64,000 bases of DNA, taken from the NCBI GenBank assembly GCA_008638375.1, contig CM018038.1:35887597-35951596 (forward strand), written 5' to 3'. How positions within the stretch are numbered: position 1 is the first letter of the stretch; the number at the start of each line of letters is the position of its first letter. This document shows, in pieces, positions 1 through 11,590 of this stretch. The position numbers and the translations under genes are program-made. The notes under the pieces were generated by a model. That model had not been told where the DNA came from. It saw only the letters and a program-made list of their open reading frames with translations, and did not search any database. The stretch is from Nyssa sinensis. Its lineage: Eukaryota > Streptophyta > Magnoliopsida > Cornales > Nyssaceae.

Positions 1-44
1 GATATAGATATATAGATATAGATATAGATATAGAATATAGATAA
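1..44. repeat. (GATATA)n simple repeat
   Basis: The window opens inside an imperfect hexanucleotide repeat (GATATA with shorter GATA/TATA variants). Its true left edge is outside the window. A pyrimidine-rich stretch without a recognisable gene follows to about 180. Confidence 0.85.
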
Positions 45-689
45 GAGAATACAAGTGAAAGAACATGATTTTGACTCTCTTCTTTCCAGCAATATCTCTT
101 TCCTTTCTCTCTTCTTCTTCTCCTCTTTTCTTCTGAGTTCTTGATCTACAAACAATTCAACTCTCTTACCCCTTTATTGGAAAAACCTGCCTTTGTCGCA
201 CCTCCAGTCCAGCCTGCATCCCCCATTTCCCATCGACACTTTCAAACAGTCTTACTGTGTCCTCTTCAAAGCCATTGAATGTGATACCCAAAAAAGAACT
301 GATGCCACAATTTTACACAACACCCACCCTGGGGCTTCTTGTCACTTGAAATCAAAGCTGTTATCGTTAGGGTTGAAGATATCCTCCCTTCTCTCACTTG
401 GGTCAAAGAGAGCTAGAGCTATACATTCCCATGGAGACAGCGATGAAGCCCCAGTCCCTCGCACTCTGGTCAAGTACTCGTCTTGATAACCACTCACCAT
501 TCCCTGATCAACTGAAACCATGGCTAATGATCCATGTTCCCAACTTTCCTCTGCAAAATCATACACTGAATCAGATACCCTGCAAACGTCCTCCCCTTAT
601 CCTGCATCCCCTAGATCACATGGACATGCTTCTATACTTTAATGCCTCCCATTGACACTCAGCTCAAAACTGTCCTCAACCCCTTCCAT
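45..689. other. No recognisable gene
   Basis: A C/T-rich stretch with short overlapping open frames but no protein motif I recognise. It may be the eroded downstream part of the - strand LINE-like sequence that follows, but I have no positive evidence. Confidence 0.4.
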
Positions 690-1640
690 CATCGACTGGT
701 AACTAGAAGACCCCAGAAACCACGTACGGTGATGTCTCTACCTACCTCCGTCAGAAGACATACCTGGAAATTGGTGAAGAGTGAAATCCCATTCAAGAAT
801 GTGGGATCTCCTTCCCCTTGATCTGCATCGCACTGGGAGACATCCTGGGCCTTGATCAGCTTTAAACTCTCCTCAACTCTATTTTTCCCTTTATAGCACA
901 CATCAGAATGAAGACCCACTCAGGCCTCCCCCTATCTGGTCCAAGATCAATGGGTCCTATGCCTTATACCTACCTCCAATAGTAGCACCCCCAATTTGCC
1001 CCTACCTACCTGGACCATTAACCTGCAGCAGCCCATTTGTTAATGGTTTTAGGAAGTCAACATCTAGAATCTTCCTACTCACCATGCCAGGGTCACACGA
1101 ATGGCCACCCCTGACACCAATACCCTCAACTAAGCCCATCTGAAATGCTGGCGATTTGCTGTTGCTTTATCCACCTCCACAGAACCACCACACCTATTGC
1201 CAATTGCTCAGAAGACCTCATCATCCCAAAAATGAATTGGAAGACCTATCAACTTAATCCACACCGATCGACAGGGAGCCCCAATGCCCCATATTGAAGC
1301 AGCCTATTGACAGAGCCCAGCGATCCAAAAGGATTTGTTCACAGCCAACCACCTTCGCTCAAGATTATTTTTGCCCTCCTCCAGAGATTGGAACTAAAAA
1401 GAAAAAGAGCTCCATTGAGATTCACCACTTTTACGCTCGTTAGAACTCCCTACTTCTGATTCGCTTCAGTTTTGTTTTCTATCTCCATTGCTGCAGGCAC
1501 AGGTGAGCTGAAATTTCCAGTTCGTCCCTCCAGAGCTGCTTGTAGGAATTCAACCTCAGCCTTACATGAGACGCGGTCCACCACTATCTCCCACCATCCC
1601 TCCTTAGTCATCACCACTGGCCAATCTAATGACACAAATT
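690..1640 (-). pseudogene. Decayed LINE ORF1 / DUF4283 gag-like protein
   Basis: On the - strand a broken frame shows the hallmarks of the DUF4283 domain found in ORF1 of plant L1-like LINEs: KEGWWEIVV near 1600, VVNLNGALFLF near 1420, WIKLIGLPIHFWDDEVF near 1230, then GNRCGGSVEVDKAT near 1180. Internal stops (for example after DEVF) and frame changes separate these blocks, so it cannot make a full protein. In the family this domain precedes a CCHC knuckle and binds element RNA. No RT/endonuclease ORF2 follows within the window. A related copy on the + strand sits at 62.5-63.4 kb. The motif match is clear; the limits are approximate. Confidence 0.7.
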
Positions 1641-1922
1641 CTTGAACAGTTACTTCTATTGTGTCTTTTCTTGGTTGGACTTATGAGAATCCCTCCTCAT
1701 CTGTGACATGTTCAAAATTTTAATTTCCCTTTTTATGTTATTTGTGCATTAAAAAAAATTAATACAGCTACAGATTAACCCCACACACAGAGTTACATTT
1801 TATATTCTAGACGGGCATATATAAAGTGTCTCAAGCCTTTTTTTCATTTCATTTTTCTTGTGGTGGTCTCAAGCCTAGGTCAATTTATGACATGGGACAA
1901 CACCAATGCATATAGTCATAAA

Positions 1923-2141
1923 TGTTACAATAGTTAGGATCTATTAGCATGTTAGTCCTATGTAAATTAGCACATCATTAAAGGTAGTAAAGTCTTTTCG
2001 TTATCTTTTGTTTAGCCCTACTATAAAAGGGCTCTTTTCTTTTCTGTGTAATGTAAGCTTCTGGTCTTCACCATTCTACTAATAAGATATTCTTTTCTTC
2101 TCTTTCACTTCTAATTCTATGATCAAAGTTCAAAGTTTTCA
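1923..2141 (+). repeat. 5' LTR of copia A
   Basis: Starts TGTTACAATAGTTAGG and ends TTTTCA directly before the primer-binding site. It holds a TATAAAAG box at about 2022 and aligns along most of its length with 6982-7190 and, inverted, with the LTRs of copia B. Confidence 0.88.
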
Positions 2142-2153
2142 TGGTATCAGAGC
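2142..2153 (+). other. Primer-binding site (tRNA-iMet) of copia A
   Basis: TGGTATCAGAGC lies immediately after the 5' LTR. It is complementary to the 3' end of plant initiator tRNA-Met, the usual copia primer. Confidence 0.9.
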
Positions 2154-2258
2154 AGATTGAGATCCAAAGTTGATTAAGAACACTGTAGAAGCCATGGAAG
2201 CCACAATAAAGCACAATGACAATGCTGATATCATTGTCTGTACGACTAACGTCAACAT

Positions 2259-2541
2259 TGTTAGATCACCAGTTGCTCTAAAAGCTTAAGCTGTTAGAGA
2301 ATGGGCTAACAATAAATATCAAGTTCTTAACACTCCCCTTGACTTGTGACCCTGGACTCGCACGTGAAGAGACAAAGAAAACATAGACAAATGCAAAGGA
2401 GAAGAGAGTGCAAATGCAAATGGGGAATAAATGCAAATAGAGAGACTTGAACCCATGATAGATACCATAATAGATCACCAGTTGCTCTAAAAGCTTAAAC
2501 TGTTAGAGAATGGGCCAACAATGTATATCAAGCTCTTAACA
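2259..2541 (-). mobile_element. TRIM/SMART-type mini LTR retrotransposon, copy 1 (intact, 283 bp)
   Basis: Two 74-bp direct repeats (2259-2332 and 2468-2541) flank a 135-bp interior. Read on the - strand it is a minimal LTR element: LTR, primer site resembling TGGTATC adjoining the LTR at 2456-2467 (partly scrambled here), short non-coding interior, a purine tract with GGGGAG, and the second LTR starting TGTTAAGA. A perfect 5-bp duplication AACAT (2254-2258, 2542-2546) flanks it. There is no coding capacity, so it needs proteins from another element. Copia B carries the empty site (AGCAT at 11473-11477 in reverse), which shows insertion after the two copia copies diverged. Confidence 0.9.
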
Positions 2542-3029
2542 AACATAACGTCATCAAATTAGGGCGAAATCTACATGGTTTTGATCGGAATTTCATGGGG
2601 GGTCATCTGGTAATTTTTCATAATTTTTTGAGATGGTTTGTTAGTGTTTGAATTTTTGAATTTTTGGAACAAGGGGCTAAAATTTGTGATATGCAATTTC
2701 TGAGCCATTTCTTGGTTTTAATGCTTCGATTCGCTTCTAAGTGGTGCGTCTTGGGCTGCTTTGCGTTCGATTGAGTTGCCCATCGTTGCTTGGTTTGATT
2801 TTGGACAAGTTTTGTGGGATTGAAGTGGTCGGCTGTGTGTCTAGTGCTACAAACAACTTGGGTTTTGGTTTGAATCTTTGAGTCGTTGTAGTTTTTGGCT
2901 TGTGGTTGTCTTCTAGTTGCATTGGGTGTAATTTGCTGCATTTTTTTGTGGTCTGTTTAGTGCATTGGGCTTGTGTGATATACAAATTTGTGGGTATGGC
3001 AAGTAGAAATTTAGATTCTCTTTAGGCTA

Positions 3030-3760
3030 TTAGTATAAAGCTGGCAAGATATAATAATGCCTATTGGGCATATGTAATGAGAAATTTTTTGTTGGGAAAG
3101 AATATGTGGGGTTACATTAGTGGAGTTGTGAAAGCCCCAACTAATTCTAAGGTAGAGAATTATGCTGAGTTATTGAACAATTGGGATGTTAATAATGCAA
3201 AAATTATTATGTGGATTAATAACTCTATTGATCAAGCCATTGGTATACATTTGGCTAAGTTTAACAAAGCTAAAGAGATTTGGGATTATTTGTCCAAATT
3301 ATTTGTTCAGTCTAATTTCGCTAAGAGATATCAATTGGAGCATGAGATTTGGGCTGCTTGCTAAGGGGATTGGAGTATTTAGGAGTTTTACTTAATTATG
3401 ACTAGGTTTTGGGATCAGTTAGCTCTCATTAGGTGCAGGGCTGAGCACTCATGAGTTATCGTACATATAGAGAAGAGCAGAGGTTGGTTCAATTTTTGAT
3501 AGCTCTTCTTGGTTCTATTCTTCATCACGGTCCACTTCCCTCGCTTGACTTTATGGTTAATGAGATTTTAATTGGAGACGTGCAATGTAAAACTAATGGA
3601 AAATGGTCTTCTTCCTTTACCTACACAAACTGTACTTGTAGCTCCACCCAAATCACAAACTAGCTCACATAATAAGCAACAATCAGAGTTGGTTCTGATG
3701 GGTGTAGCTTTTTGTCGTGAAAAGGGACGCTAGAAGGCAAAATGTCCTAAGTTAGTGAAT
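3030..3760 (+). pseudogene. copia A gag remnant (UBN2) with mutated zinc knuckle
   Basis: The longest frame (3077-3364) has the UBN2 gag pattern: LLGKNMWGYISG near the start, then INNSIDQ and AKEIWDYLSKLF. After a stop the frame resumes to about 3660. The CCHC knuckle position near 3710-3750 reads CREKG then a stop, so the zinc ligands are lost. Gag normally forms the virus-like particle that packages element RNA. This copy is not functional. Confidence 0.75.
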
Positions 3761-3949
3761 ACGCAAGTTCGTGGGTCATTACAACGCTTTTTTAGAGGTA
3801 GGGATTGTCATACTTCAGTGATTGCACCACTAGTGGATGAGTTCTCTCCACATCAGCTCCCGCACTATCCTTGATAGCTGAGTAATTGCAGAAGCTTCTC
3901 TCCACTCATTAACCTAATGCTATTTCAATTTCTCCCTTCGTGGGTTCCT

Positions 3950-5240
3950 TTCCTTCTAGATCTTCAGGTATATCTCGGACCACTTAGGTCTTTGACTCAG
4001 GTGCTACACATGACTAGTGATCCATCTTTGTTTACTTTTACCTTTTCTCCTCCTTCTGTCTTTGTTCTTGCTACCAATGGCACTCCTTGTCTTTGGCATG
4101 GTATTGGTTCTATTGTTTCTTCGCACTTATCCCTTTCTGATGTCTATTTATATACCTCAATTCACTTTGAATTTAATTTCTGTTAGTCAACTTTTTGATT
4201 CTGGTATAAAGTTCATTTTTTACTTTTGGTTGTGTTGTGAAGGATCCTAAGTAGCTGATTGAGATAGGTTGTAGGAAGGGAGGACTGTATGTGTTATAAG
4301 AGTTGCTGTGTTTTAGATATGGCTGCTTTCTCAGATGATTTGTCTTCCTTTCATTTGAGTTCTAACTTCTAAGTTATCTTTCTTTTATTTGTGGCAATCT
4401 CTTCTTGGCTACATTTGTAGTTCTCGTTTATAGTTTTTAGTTTCGGCTGATAGATTAGGCAATTTGCATTGTCATGATATTTCTGATTATAGTGGATGTA
4501 AACTGGCTAAGTTTATTGCCTTACTGTTTTAATAAAAGCTCCACTATTTCCTTTGCTTCTTTTGATGTTATTCAGTTTTGATGTTTGGCGTCCTGCTTCT
4601 ATCCTTACCAAAAGAGGTTCCCAATATTATGTTTCTTTTATTGATGACTATACTTGTTATTGTTGGGTTTATCTTATGAAATGTCAGTTTGAGTTTTTTT
4701 TTTTCTTCTATTTTCACTGCTTTTCGTTCAATGATACTTACTCAATATTCTACTATTGTTAAATGCTTTAGGTGTGATCTAGGTGGGGAATAGTCCTCTA
4801 TTGCCTTTTTAGACTTGTTGACGGTACTATTTAATAGTCCGCTTGTGTAGACACTCCTGGACAGAATGGTGTGTCTGAGCACAAGCATCATCATTGTTAC
4901 TTCTGGTGTTTATTCTTTTGAAAATTTGTGTGGTAAGTCTCCTGACTACTTTTTGCGTGTGTTTGGTTGTACTTGTTTTGTTTTTCCTTCTCAAAATATC
5001 TGTACTAAACTTTCTCCTCGTTTAACAATGTGTGTTTTTCTTGGTTATTGTGAGGGACAGAAAGGGTATCGTTGCTATGATCCTATTGTTAACAAACTCT
5101 ACGTCTCTCGCTATGTGGTTTTATCAAGTCCGATCTCATTTATCTGGATCCCTTTTCTGATGATATTTTCGCCTGACTCATATGTTAAAGACATGACTGT
5201 GTTTGATGTCCCTTTTTTCTTCTGACTCTTTGGTTGTTCA
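3950..5240 (+). pseudogene. copia A protease and integrase remnants
   Basis: Around 4040-4200 a protease-like segment reads VFVLATNG and later LNLISVSQLFDSG in different frames. At 4490-4760 the pre-integrase/integrase junction is visible (SGCKLAK, then RGSQYYVSFIDDYTCYCWVYLMK). At 4866-5220 the integrase C-terminal part follows (FENLCGKSPDYFLRVFGCTCFVFPS and VFLGYCEGQKGYRCYDP). Stops and frameshifts separate the blocks, and the LINR segment expected between them is missing. Confidence 0.75.
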
Positions 5241-5489
5241 TCCTCCTACTCTTCACACTTATGCTTGCAAGAACATAATTATTTCTTCTGTAGATTTAGC
5301 TCCTCTGTTATCCTCTTATGTTCCTCAATCAGGTTCTGACAACGTGAATTCATCTTCTTTTTGCTATCCTAAGCGTATTTGTAAGTGTCTTAATCAATTT
5401 GTTTTCTCTAACTCTTGTTATTCTACTAATTTTTGTTCTTTTCCTACTTCTGTTCAGTGCTCTTTCTGAGCCTGTCTCCTATAAGGAGG

Positions 5490-6830
5490 TTAGTTTTTTT
5501 ATCTTGTTTGGTAACAGGCTATCGATGAAGAGTTTTCTGCTTTACATAAGATAGGTACTTGGGAGTTGGTGTCCTTGCCTTTTAGTAAACGTGCAGTTAG
5601 TTGTAAGTGCATGTACAAGATCAAAACCCGGTTTGATGGTTCTATTGAGCAGTACAATGGCGCGATTGGTGGCAAAGGAATACACACAAGAGTATGACAT
5701 TGACTACAAGAAGACTTTTTTTCCTATTGCCAAGATGACCACAATTTGTACAGTTATAGTAGTAGCAGCAATTCACTAATAGAATCTTTCCCAAATGGAT
5801 GTCAAGAATGCTTTTCTAAATGGGGACTTGACATGAAGCAGTCTTCATGGTTCCTCCTCCGGGTCTTCCTCATCACTACGGAGAGGTGTGTAAACTCAAA
5901 AAGACATTGTATGGTCTCAAATAAGCTCCTAGGGCTTGGTTTGAGAAGTACTCAATAGTCATTTGTGACATCAGATTTTCGTGCTAGTGACCACGACTCT
6001 GTTCTTTTCCTTCGTTCAACTGCATGACGTATTGTTCTTTTGCTATATGTTGATGATATGATTATTACTTGTGATGATACTATTGAGATTTCATTGTTAA
6101 TGTCACAATTGAACATCAATTTGAGATGAAGAATTTGGGTCCTCTTCGTTATTGCTTGGGCATTGAAGTATCTTATTCTCCTAAAGGTTATCTTCTTTCT
6201 CAATCCAAATATGCATCCAATGTTATTCAGAAAGCCTGACTTACAGACACTCGGACAATTGAGACACCTTTGAAACTCAATTTTAGTTGTACTTCCTCTT
6301 AACGGAGTTCCGTTGACTAATCCCACTTTATATCGAATTCTTGTTGGTAGTCTGGTCTATTTTACTATTACTCATCCTGGTATTACTTATGTAGTTTATA
6401 TTGTTAGCCAGTTTGTCTTTTCTCATACTATTGTTTATTGGGTTGTTCTTCATATAGTACGCTATATTTGCGGCACCTTACACTAGCGTTTGCTCCTATC
6501 TTTGTTTTCTTCCTTGGAGCTTCATGCTTATTTTGATGTTGATTGGACTAGTGATTTTATGGATCGCAAGTCTACTACTGATTTTTGTGTTTTTTTCTGG
6601 GACACTTATTTCTTGGAAACACAAAAAGTAAACGTTTGTTGCTCGCTCTTTTGCTGAGGCTGAGTATTGTGCCTATGGCTACCACTACAACTAAAGTTGT
6701 TTGGCTCCACTGGTTGTCGGCTGATCTAGGCGACAACAAGAGTGCTATTAAGATAGCCCATAACTTTGTCTTACATGAGCGTACCAAACACATTGAGATT
6801 GATTGTCATTTGGTGCACCATCATCTCTAG
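5490..6830 (+). pseudogene. copia A reverse transcriptase / RNase H remnants
   Basis: RT blocks in several frames include DEEFSALHKIGTWELV near 5530, ARLVAKEYTQEYDIDYKKTF near 5660, YVDDMIIT near 6045 and [15 protein letters not shown] near 6130. RNase H then appears as fragments around 6340-6830, ending with [16 protein letters not shown]. It carries many stops and frame changes, as expected of an old copy. Confidence 0.78.
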
Positions 6831-6965
6831 CTTGGCATTATTTCTCTTTCCTTTCTCCCTTCTACATTGTAAATAGTTGACTTCTTTGCGAAGTCCCATA
6901 TGGTGTTGCGCTTCCACTTTATGCTTGACAAACTATCGATGCTTTCAGTTGCTATATCATGGGTT

Positions 6966-7192
6966 TGAGAGGGGGGGTGGGTGTCAAAGTAGTTAGGATC
7001 TATTAGCATGTTAGTCCTATGTATATTTGCACATCATTAAGGGTAGTAAAGTCTTTTCGTTATCTTTTATTTAACCCTACTATAAAAAGGGCTCTTTTCT
7101 TTTCTATGTAATGTAAGTTTCCAGATTTCATCATTCTTCTAATAACATATTCCTTTCTTCTCTTTTTCACTTCTAATTCTGTGATCAAAGTT
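6966..7192 (+). repeat. Polypurine tract and 3' LTR of copia A
   Basis: The purine run GAGAGGGGGGGTGGG (6967-6981) precedes the LTR start TGTCAAAGTAGTTAGG at 6982. Similarity to the 5' LTR ends after GATCAAAGTT at about 7191, so the last bases, including the usual CA, are lost or altered. Confidence 0.82.
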
Positions 7193-7871
7193 ATTAGTAA
7201 AAACTACATTGTCCTATTTGATATTATTAACAGATGTAAAGAGCACTTATCCCACATCAAAAGAGTATTCATGAGTGAAGGATGTTTTCCTTTATGAAAG
7301 CACTTGGTCCTTTCATTTATTGTGTTAAAGGACTTGAAATCCACACGATGTATGTTTATGACACATGTAAAATTGAAGTTTTTGGAACTTAAAGGAGAAA
7401 CATTAATTCATAATTATTGGGTTTAAGAATCACATGTTAAAATTTCAATAACATGTTTGGCAACCTTGCCCTGACTAAATTTCTATTTTGTTCCACCCTA
7501 CCCTATCACAGGTTAAGGATGGGTTTGAGGAGTCATATCTCTGTCCTTGGGTGAGTTTTGGATGCAAAACCTCCTTGAACCCAATCCATTGCCATCCCTA
7601 GACAGATCATTCCCAAATTAACATAGTTTTGGTTCTCTTTTTTGGGCCAAGGCTTTGTTAATTTGAGAAGAATCATTGAGTTGGTGGTGATGACTGGCAA
7701 CTCTTGAAGGTTCATTTTTGTTCAAACTGCCCATAATATTTGAATTTCTTTCTAACATTTGAATTAACTAGAATTCTTTTAAGCCAATTGGAACTTTCCT
7801 AATATTAGATATCTTTTCACCCAACATTGTGGAGTTCTTTTGAAGAAAAATTCTTCTAAATAAGTTTCTCT
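7193..7871. other. Spacer between two inverted copia elements, no gene seen
   Basis: About 680 bp of AT-rich unique-looking DNA separates the 3' LTR of copia A from the 3' LTR of copia B. No protein motif or RNA gene was recognised. It would form the loop if the two elements paired as an inverted repeat. Confidence 0.5.
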
Positions 7872-8083
7872 TGTTAACTTTTTGATCAGAGAATTAGAAG
7901 TAAAAGAGAGAAGAGGAAAATATCTTAATAGAAGAAAAATAATCAAGTATGGAAAACTTACAAAACATAGAAAAGAAAAGAAAAGAGCCTTTTATAATAG
8001 GGCTAAAAAAAAGATAATGAAAGACTTTACTACCCTTGATGATGAACTAATATACATAGACTAACACGCTAACTACTCTAACA
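7872..8083 (-). repeat. 3' LTR of copia B
   Basis: Read on the - strand it begins TGTTAGAGTAGTTAGCG and ends AAAGTTAACA. A purine-rich tract (GAGTTTGAGGGGAGG in element sense, about 8084-8098) adjoins it. It pairs with 11591-11800. Confidence 0.9.
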
Positions 8084-8100
8084 CCTCCCCTCAAACTCAT

Positions 8101-8330
8101 GATGCGGCAACAGAAAGCATCGAGATTTTATCAAGCAGAAAGCGAAAACGCAACACCGTGTAGGACTTTCATAAAGAAGTCAGCCAACTGCATTGTAGAA
8201 GGAAGAAAGGGAAGAAAAATAGTGCCAAGTTGAAGATGATGGTGCACAAAATGACAATCAATCTCAATACGTTTGGTTTGCTCACGGAAGACAGAGTTAT
8301 GGGTTATCTGAATAACATCGGAAGCATATT
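8101..8330 (-). pseudogene. copia B RNase H C-terminal remnant after an internal deletion
   Basis: The frame passes from the RT end (SKYASDVIQ) straight into the last RNase H segment (HNSVFREQTKRIEIDCHFVHHHLQ reads across the join). In copia A the same two points are about 530 bp apart. The catalytic centre of RNase H is therefore missing. Confidence 0.75.
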
Positions 8331-8334
8331 TGGA

Positions 8335-9060
8335 CTAAGAGAGAAGATAACCTTTAGGAGAATAAGCTACTAAAATGCTCAAGAAATAACGAAGATGACC
8401 CAAATCCTTCATTTCAAAATGATGCTGCAATTGTGACTTTAACAATGAAATCCCAACAATATCATTACCAATAATAATCATGTCATCAACATATAGCGAA
8501 AGAACGATACGACCGGCTGAAGTTGAACGAAGGAAAAGAGTAGAATCATGATCACTAGCATGAAATTCGAGATCAGAAATGACTGTAGAGAACTTCTCAA
8601 ACCAAGCCTGAGGAGCTTGTTTGCGACCATACAATGCCTTTTTGAGTTTGCACACTTCTCTAGAGTGATGAGGAAGACCGAGAGGAGGAACCATAAAGAC
8701 TTCTTCAGTCCAGTTCCCATTTAGAGAGGCATTCTTGACATCTATTTGGGAAAGTTGCCACTGGTGAATTGCTGCTACGGCTATAATTGTACGAACGGTG
8801 GTCATCTTGGCAACAGGAGCAAAAGTTTCCTCATAATCAATGCCACACTCTTGTGCATATCCCTTGGCCACCAATTGAGCCTTGTATTGCTCAATAGAAT
8901 CACAGTTTTGATCTTGCATATCCACTTACAATCAATTGCACGTTTACCAGAAGGGAAGGACACCAACTCCCAGGTATCTATCTTATGTAAAGCAGAAAGC
9001 TCTTTATTCATAGCTTGTTGCCACAGATGATCAAGAATAGCCTCCTTTTAGGAGTTAGGT
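8335..9060 (-). pseudogene. copia B reverse transcriptase
   Basis: An open 196-residue frame (8335-8925) covers much of the copia [31 protein letters not shown], the SLNGNWTEEVFM and CKLKKALYGRKQAPQAW blocks, and the catalytic YVDD (LYVDDMIIIGND). The N-terminal RT block (KELSALHKIDTWELVSFPSGKRAIDCKW) continues in another frame at 8802-9011. RT copies element RNA inside the particle. Frameshifts at about 8900 and upstream prevent a polyprotein. Confidence 0.82.
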
Positions 9061-10366
9061 TCAGAAAGAGCATGAACAGAAGTAAGAAAAGAACAAAATG
9101 TTGCAGAATAACAAGAGTTAGAGAAACCAAACCTAGCAGGACACTTGCAAAAATGCTTAGGATAGCGAGAAGAAGTAGGATCTGTGTTGTCAGAACGTGA
9201 CTAAGGACTAGGCAAGGATGATAGAGGAGTTGAATCTGTAGAAGAAATAGTTGTGTTCCTACGAGCATAATTGTGAAGAATAGGAGGACGAACAAATGCG
9301 GTATCAGACGAAATAGGAACATCTAATACAGCCACATCTTTAACACAAGATTTAGGCGAAATATCATCACGAAAGGGATCTAAATAAATGAGATCAGATT
9401 TGGGCAAAGTGTGGGGACTAGAAGGAATAGAGAAAAAGCGAATATGCTCCATAAAAACCACATGGCGAGAGACATAGAGTTTCTTAGCATCGATACGCAC
9501 TCTGTCCATCACCATAATCAAGAAAAACACAATTGCTGAACGAGGAGAAAGTTCAACAAGTAGAACTAAACACACGCAAGGAAAAGTAGTTAGGAGACTT
9601 ACCACACAAACGTTCAAAAGAAGAAACACCAGAAGTAACAATAGAAGGAATACGATTGATTAAATGAACAACAGTAAGAAGAGCCTCTTCCCAAAAGGTA
9701 GTGGGAACATTAGTAGACAACAAAAGAGATTGTGCAGTTTCCATGATGTGGTAATGCTTGCACTCAGCCACACCATTTTGTTCACGAGTGTCTACGCAAG
9801 AGGATTGTTGGATAGTACCATCAGACTTCAACAAGTCTAAAAAAGCATTAGAGGAATATTAGCCGGCCAGATCACACCTAAAGCATTTAACAATAGCAGA
9901 ATATTGAGTATTTATCATTGCACGAGAAGCAGTGAAAATAGAAAAGAACTCAAATCGACGTTTCATAAGATAAACCCAACAATAACGAGTATAGTCATCA
10001 ATAAAAGAAACAAAATGTCGGGACCCTCCACGAATAAGATAAAAAAGAGTATAAGGAAACAATAAAACTTTTATTAAAAGGTTAGGCTGTAAACTTAGCC
10101 AATTTACATCAACTACAATCAGAAATCTCGTGACAATGCAAATTGCCCAAGTTACCTGTCGAAACTAAAAATTGCAAATAAGAACTAGAAATGTGGCCAA
10201 GATGAGAATGCCACAAATAAAAGTTGGATAACTTACAATTCAAATGAAAGGAAGACAAATCAATTGAGGAAGCAACCATATCTGGAACATGCAACTCTTT
10301 TAACATATATAGTCCTCCCTTTCTATGACTTTTCCCAATCAGCTTCTTGGAACGAAGATCCTGCAC
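9061..10366 (-). pseudogene. copia B integrase and pre-integrase remnants
   Basis: In sense order: a pre-integrase block (NFYLWHSHLGHISSSYLQFL, 10109-10366), the integrase core (SRHFVSFIDDYTRYCWVYLMKRRFEFF, 9859-10062), the HHIMETAQSLLLSTNVPTTFWEEALLTVVHLINR block (9553-9834), and the linker toward RT. Frames change at each boundary. Confidence 0.8.
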
Positions 10367-10849
10367 AACACAGCCAAAAGAAGAAAAATGAACTTTACAA
10401 CCATAATAAAAAAGCTAACATAAATTAAATTCAAGGTAGTTGAGGAATATAGTAGACATTAGAAAGTAATAAGTGCGAAGAAACAATGGAACTAGTACTA
10501 GCCAAAGACATAGGAGTGCCATTGGCGGCAAGGACAGAGATAGAAGAAGGAGAAAAGGTAAAAGTGAACAAAGACGGATCACTAGTCATATGATGTGTAG
10601 TACCTAAGTCAAAGACTCAAGTGGTCCAAGATATACCTTGATGATCTAGAAGGAAAGGAACCTGCATAGGGAGAAATTGAAAGAGCATTAGGCTGATGAG
10701 TGGAAAGAAGCTTCTGCAATTGCTCAACTATCAAGGATAGAGTGGTGATGTAGACGACTCATCCACCGATGGTGCAATCACTGCAGTATAACGATCCCTG
10801 CCTCTAAAAAATTGCTATTGTGACCCATAAACTTACTAATTCACTAACT

Positions 10850-10915
10850 TAGGACATTGTGCCTTCCAGTGTTCCTTTTCTCGACCGAAACTGCACTCAT
10901 CGTGACCAACTCGGA
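10850..10915 (-). pseudogene. copia B degenerate CCHC zinc knuckle
   Basis: Reading C-S-F-G-R-E-K-E-H-W-K-A-Q-C, it matches C-X2-C-X4-H-X4-C except that the second Cys has become Phe. It is almost all that remains of gag. The UBN2 domain seen in copia A is absent, and the sequence jumps from here to the leader. Confidence 0.7.
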
Positions 10916-11578
10916 CTCACTGCTTATTCTGTGAACTAGTCTGTGATTTGAGTGGAACTGCAAGTATTGTTTGTGTAGGTAAAAGAAGACCCTTTTTTGG
11001 TAGAGTCTTAAGTTGAACCTCTTCAGCTAAAAGCTCATTCTCCATTGCAATCCATGTGAGTGCAACAAATAACACCCAATGCAACAAGAAGACAACTTCA
11101 ATCTCACACAAACTTGTCCAAAACCAAATCAAACAGCGATGGATGACTCAATCAAAGCCAAAATAGCCCATGGCGTACCACTCACTTGCACAAACCAACA
11201 CAACTAAGACTCCAATCTGACAAATCCTGTCCAAAATCAAACCAAACAACAATGGATACCAAAACACACTACATAGAAGGGATTCAATGCATCAAAACCA
11301 AGAAAATGGCTCATAAATCGTAGATTGCGAAAATTAGGCCATTTTCTTGAAAATATTCAAAAATTCAAAAAACATAGCAAATGATCTCAAAAAATTAGAG
11401 AAAAAATACCAGAAGACTCCTCATGAAATTCTGATCCACACCATGTAGGTCTCGCTCCAATCTGATGACGTCATGCTGAAGTTAGCTGTACGGATGCTGA
11501 CATCAGTGCCACCACTGTGTTGTATTGAGTCTGCCATGGTTTATATAGTGTTCTTAATCAACTTTGGATCTCAACCAA

Positions 11579-11590
11579 GCTCTGATACCA
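11579..11590 (-). other. Primer-binding site (tRNA-iMet) of copia B
   Basis: The reverse complement reads TGGTATCAGAGC and directly abuts the 5' LTR. Confidence 0.9.

Larger units (their letters stand above)
1923..7192 (+). mobile_element. Ty1/copia retrotransposon A, decayed, two LTRs
   Basis: The element has two similar LTRs (1923-2141 and 6982 to about 7192), a tRNA-iMet primer site directly after the 5' LTR, and a purine tract just before the 3' LTR. Between them, in copia order, lie remnants of gag (3030-3760), protease (about 3950-4200), integrase (4490-5240), reverse transcriptase (5490-6340) and RNase H (6340-6830). All are broken by stops and frameshifts. No clear target-site duplication is seen (left flank ATAAA). 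A 283-bp TRIM is nested in the leader at 2259-2541. Its LTR and pol match copia B at 7872-11800, so both belong to one family. If QTRT2 extends upstream, this element lies in a QTRT2 intron; otherwise it is intergenic. Confidence 0.88.

Noticed and set aside
6982..7200. A 5-bp target duplication for copia A
   Set aside because: The left flank ATAAA has no matching 5-mer at the right edge, and the 3' LTR has lost its end.
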